Source: Endomicrobiia bacterium (GTDB lineage Bacteria; Elusimicrobiota; Endomicrobiia; Endomicrobiales; Endomicrobiaceae). From it: DNA of 7,534 bases. The DNA lies in NCBI GenBank assembly GCA_009782015.1, contig WQUP01000025.1:1-7534 (forward strand), given 5' to 3'. A program made the position numbers and the translations under genes. The notes beneath the pieces were generated by a model. That model did not search any database. It saw only the letters and a program-made list of their open reading frames with translations, and was not told the origin of the DNA. Every line of letters begins with the position of its first letter. The first letter of the stretch is position 1. Shown one piece after another: positions 1 through 6,300 of this stretch.

Positions 1-225
1 CAGTCGTTTTGCCCCGCGGTTTTAGCCGTAACTTCATATAAGGAATTTTTATCAGTCTTTTATGAAATTTTTGTTTTTCAGATATGTAATTGTCGGATTT
101 TTTTGGGTTTTTTGATTTTTATAGTTTTGGCTATGCTGTTATACATAGGATTATTGCGCCTATTTGATTCGCCTGCGAACAATAAATTGTCAGTAAATAT
201 AAGAAGAACAGGCTTTGCGTTTTAA
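1..225 (+). CDS. possible 3' end of an upstream membrane protein (partial)
   Basis: Frame 1 is open from the left edge of the window to a TAA at 223-225, giving 74 codons without a start inside the window. The translation contains a strongly hydrophobic run at about residues 33-55 (IFLGFLIFIVLAMLLYIGLL), flanked by Cys/Arg on one side and Arg/Asp on the other, which would be a last transmembrane helix followed by a short polar tail ending RRTGFAF. I do not recognise the family. Caution: the region is T-rich, so a hydrophobic open frame can arise by chance, and the last codons lie inside the terminator hairpin (the stop is in its loop). The alternative is that an upstream gene in frame 3 ends at the TAA at 39-41 and the rest is intergenic. 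If real, the gap to the next start codon is only 38 bases. Confidence 0.35.
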   Translation, partial: QSFCPAVLAVTSYKEFLSVFYEIFVFQICNCRIFLGFLIFIVLAMLLYIGLLRLFDSPANNKLSVNIRRTGFAF

Positions 226-248
226 ATGCGAAGCCTGTTTTTATTTTT
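207..248 (+). terminator. intrinsic terminator-like hairpin with T tract
   Basis: The arm AACAGGCTT (207-215) pairs perfectly with AAGCCTGTT (231-239). The inner TGCG/TGCG (216-219 with 227-230) adds two G-C pairs flanked by G-T wobbles. This leaves a 7-base loop at 220-226. The stem is followed directly by a T-rich tract (TTTTTATTTTT, 238-248). This is the classical shape of a Rho-independent terminator. It probably ends the transcript of the upstream gene, but it stops 15 bases before the ATG of the giant gene and 2 bases before its ribosome binding site, so it could equally be an attenuator in that gene's leader. Confidence 0.8.
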
Positions 249-250
249 GC

Positions 251-257
251 GGAGGAG
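251..257 (+). promoter_or_regulatory. ribosome binding site of the giant gene
   Basis: GGAGGAG lies 6 bases before the ATG at 264. It is a near-perfect Shine-Dalgarno sequence at good spacing and fixes the start codon; the encoded N-terminus being a signal peptide agrees. It begins 2 bases after the T tract of the hairpin at 207-248, so transcription ending in that tract would remove it from the message. Confidence 0.85.
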
Positions 258-263
258 CAAAAA

Positions 264-344
264 ATGTCATTAAAGAAAATTTTTACAACGCTGATTGCAA
301 TAATTTTTACTTGGACTGCCGCCGGCAGTGAGTTTGCCCGCGCG
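264..344 (+). other. N-terminal signal peptide of the giant protein
   Basis: Residues 1-27 show the three-part layout of a Sec signal peptide. There is a basic start (MSLKK), a hydrophobic core (IFTTLIAIIFTWTAA, residues 6-20), and a polar stretch ending ARA, giving a likely signal peptidase I cut after Ala27, before LSLNP. This implies that the following enzyme-like domains are exported. An uncleaved N-terminal anchor is the alternative. Confidence 0.8.
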
Positions 345-3300
345 CTGTCGTTAAATCCGGCGCAGGTGGCTGCCGATGCGGCAACGCCTGAAATTTACGA
401 CGGAGTATTTAAGAATTTTGCAAGACTTACATCTTCTGCGGATTTCGGAGGAGATACCGCCGTCATAAATATTCAGGATTTGCACATGGAGCCGTCGGTT
501 CAAAAAAATATCAGTTCCATAATAGAGATACTTGTTAAAGATTACGGCGTTGAGAATGTTTACGTGGAAGGCGGCTACGGCAAAATAAGCGCGGACTGGC
601 TCTCAAAAGCGCAAAACGCGGATATGAGAAAGAGCATTGCCGGCAGCCTTTTAAATTCTGCGCTGATAACCGGAACTGAATACTATTGCGCCGTAAACGG
701 CAAAAAAGATTTCCTTATAGGGTTGGAAGATGAAAATATTCATAAACAAAACATAAAGCGGCTTGGAACCATTTTGGAAAGAAAGCCTTTCTATGAAAAA
801 AGCATAGCTTCGCTTCGCAACGAACTTGAGTTTTTCCAGCTTAAATATTTCAGCCATGAAAACAGAAGGCTTGCAAAACTCATCGATAAGCATAAAAAAG
901 GCTACGTATCTTCCGAGAAATATTATTCGATTCTTTTAAATTATTTAAAAAGGAACTCAGCCCAGTCGTCAGGGTATTACGGAACCGTGATGCCGCTCGA
1001 TATGAAAGATTACCCCGACATCTGCCTGTTTTTATACGTGTCGAAAATAGGCAAAAAACTGAATCAAAAAACCGTAAACAGAGACCTTGGAACGATCGTA
1101 GGAAATATTAAGGAAACCGTTTCTTATTCCGAATACAAAACTCTTCTTGATCAAACCGGAGGGTTTAAAGACATAGATCCGCTGTTTGATTTTATCAAAA
1201 GGAAAAATATTTCAAATATTCCGGCGTCCGTGTCGGATTTTATGGAGTTTAACGACAAGTCAAAAGCCGTTAATCCCGTAAAGCTTATAACTGAAGAAAG
1301 GCTTTTAATAGAAAACATAAGAGTCGCTCTTTCAAAAAACAGGAACGAGCTTGAGGTATCGTTTTTAAGCGATATGCTTTCGTATTTTGAAGATTATCTG
1401 AAAACGTCGATATCCGCGGACGATTCGGCTTATCTCAAAAGCAGATTCGGGAAATTTCAGAGTTTGTGGGAAAAGTATTCTCCTTACAACAAAACGATGA
1501 CGGATTTGAAAGAAGATATAGGTCTTTTAAACGAGTATTATGCCGTCAACGACGAAAGAAATGAGATATTCTTAAAGAATATAAACGTCAAAACGAACGT
1601 TGCGCCGTCAGCGGATAAGCCTAAAGCCGTTTATAACGAAACCGTGGCAAAGCTTGTCAGCGGCAAGAAAAACGTAATAGTATGCGTAACCGGCGGCTAT
1701 CACAGCAAAGGATTGACAGATTTGCTTGCCGCCGGCGGAATTTCTTACGCCGTTTTGACTCCTATGGTATCGGGCGGAGTCGAAAAGGCGTTAAAAAAAT
1801 ATGAAGAAACAGCGCGCGCCGAAGCTCAAATGTTTTCGTCAACCCTGCAGCTTTCCTTATTTTCCCAGATTCTTTCTTATGCTTTGGCAAAAAACGACGA
1901 TGCGTCAAGAAAAATGGCGGCTAAATTTTTTGTTTCGGCTGCCGAGGCTCTTAAAGATTATTCTTTCGGCGAAAGCAATATAAAAGAACTTACAGGCTAT
2001 TTAAACGAAATGTCGGGCGGATATTACAAATTCGATTACGATGCGCAATCCGGCATGGTAAAAATGATTTCAAAAGACGGAACGCTTTCCGAAGATTTTA
2101 TTAAGCTTTCCGAAAACAAAGACGGAAAGATATTAATAGAAAACAGGTATTCGCCGAAAATAGAAGACAAAATCATACTGAAGGATTACGGCAGACTTCT
2201 TAGCGCTGAAGAGATGTCGAAGTTTATGTCGAATTTTAAAAAAATGCTCGGCATATCGACTTTAAATTACGGTTTTGATTTTTTTGCGCCTAAAATTTAC
2301 GGTTTCAGCGAGCATATTGCAAATTGGGCTGCGGAGCATAACATTTATATCGATATCGATGCGATAAACGGCCTCTCTTTCGATTTAGCCGAAAAATACG
2401 GGTTCACCAATCTTATCGATGAAAATCCGGCTCTTGCCAGACAGTCGGAGGCGCGGCAAAACGCGGCTGTCCGCAAATATTTGAGAGAGCTGGATTATAA
2501 AAACGACAATATGGGAAATACGGAAAAGTTGATTTTTGCGGCCGATCTTTTAAACGAATTTCTTCCCATAACTCATGACACCATGATGATGTACGCTGCT
2601 TATGAAGAAACCTCGGCTGCAAAAATTTTAGACGAAGTTCAGAGTTTAAGAATAGGAAAAAGGCTTGACTACACTCAGTTTAAAGACAGCCAGATGCCAG
2701 GAACAGCCGGAATAAGAGGCGAGATAGGCGATATTACTACCGTAAGCATGCTCCAGATAATCGCGCAGGCTCAGGCCAATTTAGCTTTGAAAGAGGCTGC
2801 GCAAAAAGGAGTTCCCGCAAGCGAAATAAAAGTAGTTATAGGCGGAGACACGAGATACGGCGGCAACGAGTTTCAGCAGGCTGTTGCCGGCGTTTTTGCG
2901 GCTAACGGCTTTAACGTTGAAATATTCGACTCGAATATACCTACCCCGCTTATTTCATTTTATACCAAAGACGGCAAAACTCTCGGCGCCAATATTACGG
3001 CAAGCCACAATAAAGGCAAGGACAACGGTTATAAATTTACCATAGGCGGCGCGCAGGCTAATGACGGCTATAAAAAAGAGCTTATAGACGAGATGAAAAA
3101 AATTGTCGAAGCCGAGAAAAACGGAGAGCAAGCCGTAAAATACGCAACTCCTTTCAGCGAAGAAGGAAAGAAAAGGATAAAAATAATAAGCGCAAGCGCC
3201 GAAAGCGAAAAATATACCGAAGCCCTGGTGGATTTTTTTGCGGGCTTTTTCGGCAAGACAAAAGAAGAATTTAAAGATACGATTAAAGAAAAGCAAAAAG

Positions 3301-6300
3301 ACGCCCCGTATCTTATTTTTGAAGCCAACAACGGCGCGGCGCCCGTTTTGCTCGACAACGTTTTGTCGGCTTTGGGAATAGATTTGAAAAATACCGAGGT
3401 GCGCCACTGGTGGCGCGACATAGGTTACGGAGCCGCGACCGATACGGACAGGGGCGCTCCGGAACCTAACGAGGCGAATTTAAATAATCTGAAAACAAGA
3501 ATGTCGGAAGTTATGAAAGCAAATGAGCAAAAAACGGTTATTGGCGCAGCTACCGACGTTGATGCGGACAGGATAGGCACGCTGTTTTATTCTGATAACG
3601 GGCAGATACGGCCGCTTACGCCCAATGACATTGCGATGATTATGCTCTATGTTTCTTTAACAAAAAAAGATTTTGTGTCCGCGCCCAAAGATTTACTGGT
3701 GCGCACAAGCCCGTCAACCCACGCGCTTGATTATCTTGCCGCGGCATTCGGAGTGAAAACGGCTTCCGTAAACGTAGGTTCGAAATATATAGCCGAACAT
3801 ATAAATAATCCGGCTGAAAACGTTCTTTTAGGAATGGAAAGCTCGGGAACCATCCTTTTTAAAGAGTGGATAAAAGACAAAGAAGGCATAATGGCGAACA
3901 TGCTCATGTATCTTATCCCGCTTATGACGGATAAATCGTACGGGCAGCTTCTTAGCGAAATATACGGAAAAGTAGGCTACACTCCTTATTTTTCCGAAGC
4001 AAAAGCCGATATCAAGACCAATGAGGAAAAAACTAACGCGGTGAGTTTCTTTGAAAATGTTACCATGGAAGAGATGAAGCGGTTAATAAAAGATGGCTTT
4101 ATAGATTTATCAAAACTCGGCAAAAATCCAAGACTTGTAACGCTTAAGAAAAGCGACGGCTTATACCTTGGTTTTGCAACCGACAAAACGGACGCAATAG
4201 CCGCAGGAAAAAATATTGACGAAGGCGGAGAGATTATCTGGGTGCAGATGCGAGCGTCGGGAACGGAAAACGCCGTAAGAGTTTACGCCGAAAGCAATGA
4301 GAAAAATATTACAGAACAACTTGTAGAGATAGGAAAGAAGATAACGGCGCAGGGATACGATAAGTTGAAGTCTTTGCGCGGCAATAGAGATATTAAGTTT
4401 GATGAAAAAGGCAAGAAAATTGAAACTGTTGCTCTTAAAAAGGGAAATGACGTTCTTGAAATACGCGCGGAAAACGAATATGTCGTCTCACTTAGCTTTG
4501 ACGGCGAAATTGTTCCTATCGAAGAATTTAACGCGGCAATACCCGAAGGATATTTTGCGCAAGTTCCAGCGAATAATTCCTTGTGGAGAGTTGAAAAATC
4601 CGATGAAAATAGCATAACGCTTGTTCTCTCTAAAGGCGTAGGAGAGTGGGAAAACATTTGGGTCAGAAATACCGTAACGCTTTCGGACGGCGGCATCAAA
4701 TCCGAAGTCGAAATCGCAAATCCTAAAGAGTGGTACGGCGACGCTTACGACAAAAGTTACATAGTAAACTATTTGCGTCAGGATCATCCGGATGAAGTAA
4801 TTATATTTGCCGGAGACCAAACGCAGGAGGGCGGCAATGACTATCCCTTGAAAAAAGCCCTTCTTAGCGACCAAGAGAAAACAGGACGGCTTTCCGAAAC
4901 GATTCAAGTCAGCGGTCCCGATGAAATAATAGCCAAATTGGAAGAAGCTATGGTAAAATATCCCGGCAAAAAATTTGTTTTCGCTTTTGATCTTGACGGA
5001 ACGCTTACTAAACCCAGAGAGCACATGAGCGCAGAATTTGCGAAACAATTCGGCAGGTGGATCGCAGACAAAACTGTTTACATAGCTACCGGCGCAAATT
5101 TAGAAGTATTTAAAGGCCAGACTCCTTTTGACAATGTGTTGCAAAACTTAACCGGCGTTTACGGCTCGATGGGAAATGAATTTTACAAAAATGAAAAGGT
5201 TGAAGGGACGGATAGAAATGAATTCAGGCAAGTTCGCGTCCACACGATCGAAATAGACAAAACAGATCCGGATTTGGAAACGGAATTCAACAGGTATCTC
5301 AAAGAATTTGAAGAAAATAAAGAAGAAGTCGGATATACGGGAGAATTAGGTCAGGGGCATATCGACGATTACCGCAATGGCAGAAACTCAATAAATTTCT
5401 GCGTGGCAAAACCCCCAACCTCTTCCCAGAGCAGAAAATTATTCCAGGACTGGTTAGAAAAGCAGGACGCCGCTGACGGCTATTTTTCAAGAACTTCGAT
5501 GGTAAAGCTGCTTTCTGAAAAATTCCGCAAATTTGTTACGGCAAAAGGCGGCAGCACCAGCATGGATATAGTCGATAGGGAAATAATCGAGGCAAACCCC
5601 GTTGAAGTTAAAATCCAAGGCAAATCCGAAACTTTAAAAACCGGCAAAACGTTAAAATTTACTTTTGAGTTTAAAAAGGACTCCGCTTTGGATTCCTTTA
5701 AAACAGCAGCTGCGGCTTCAAATTCGTCTATTGTCCAAAGCGCGCCGATAGCAACGCTTGGCGCGGTATTATTGACTGCGCAGATGCACTACGCATTGCT
5801 TATAATAGCCGGAATTTTCGCAGTTTATTATGCGTTTGCGCTTTTTAAAAATCCGGGATTGGTCGTCAAAAATACTTTTGAGATGGTTATCTTATATCCT
5901 GTCAGAACTATCTTGTCCGTGCTGTTATTTCCGGTCGGTTTGTTGGCAAGGCTGTTGTGGATAAAATATGAAGGCGTAAAATTCGGGCTGTTTGCCGAGG
6001 AAGATAAGGAAAATTTGGCGCTTCTTGTTCAAAAAATGCACGCTTTTATGCCTGATGTAATCAATACTTTGGCCTCATACTCCGAAAGAATTCTTTCGTT
6101 GACGGACAGAATTTTACGCAAGCAGATTCGCACAAAACCCGATTTGCAAGAAAAAAAGCTGTTGCGGGAACAAATAGAAGAAGCAAAGAAAATGTATGCC
6201 GCCGAGAAAGAAAAGGCGGAACAAATTATTAAAGATAACGAATTCGGTTTTCTTTTAGAAGATAGCGAGATCGTATTTGAAAGCGGAGAATACCGGTTAA

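Noticed and set aside
112..147. Possible promoter: TTGATT (112-117) with TATACA (140-145), or TATAGT (120-125).
   Set aside because: The spacing of the first pair is 22 bases, and the second -10-like box has no acceptable -35 at 16-18 bases. AT-rich sequence gives such matches by chance.
1801..1983. Plus-strand 60-codon frame beginning ATGAAGAAAC.
   Set aside because: It overlaps the giant gene in another frame, has only an A-rich stretch (not a Shine-Dalgarno sequence) before it, and no recognisable product.
2955..3421. Two overlapping minus-strand open frames of 150 and 117 codons.
   Set aside because: They lie opposite the phosphohexomutase core, whose motifs are unmistakable on the plus strand. 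They are Phe/Ser/Leu-rich as expected from reverse complements of Lys/Glu-rich coding DNA and have no convincing ribosome binding sites.
4399..4617. Plus-strand 72-codon frame.
   Set aside because: It is nested out of frame within the giant gene, and its Lys/Leu-rich composition is what a shifted reading of this region gives.
4283..5048. Minus-strand open frames of 138 and 186 codons.
   Set aside because: They lie opposite the beta-rich segment and the HAD domain; composition and position mark them as antisense shadows of the giant gene.
4743..5579. Idea that the swapped HAD motifs come from two separate genes or a frameshift.
   Set aside because: Both parts are in the same uninterrupted frame with the same codon style, joined by a short linker. 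There is no stop, start with ribosome binding site, or frame change between them.
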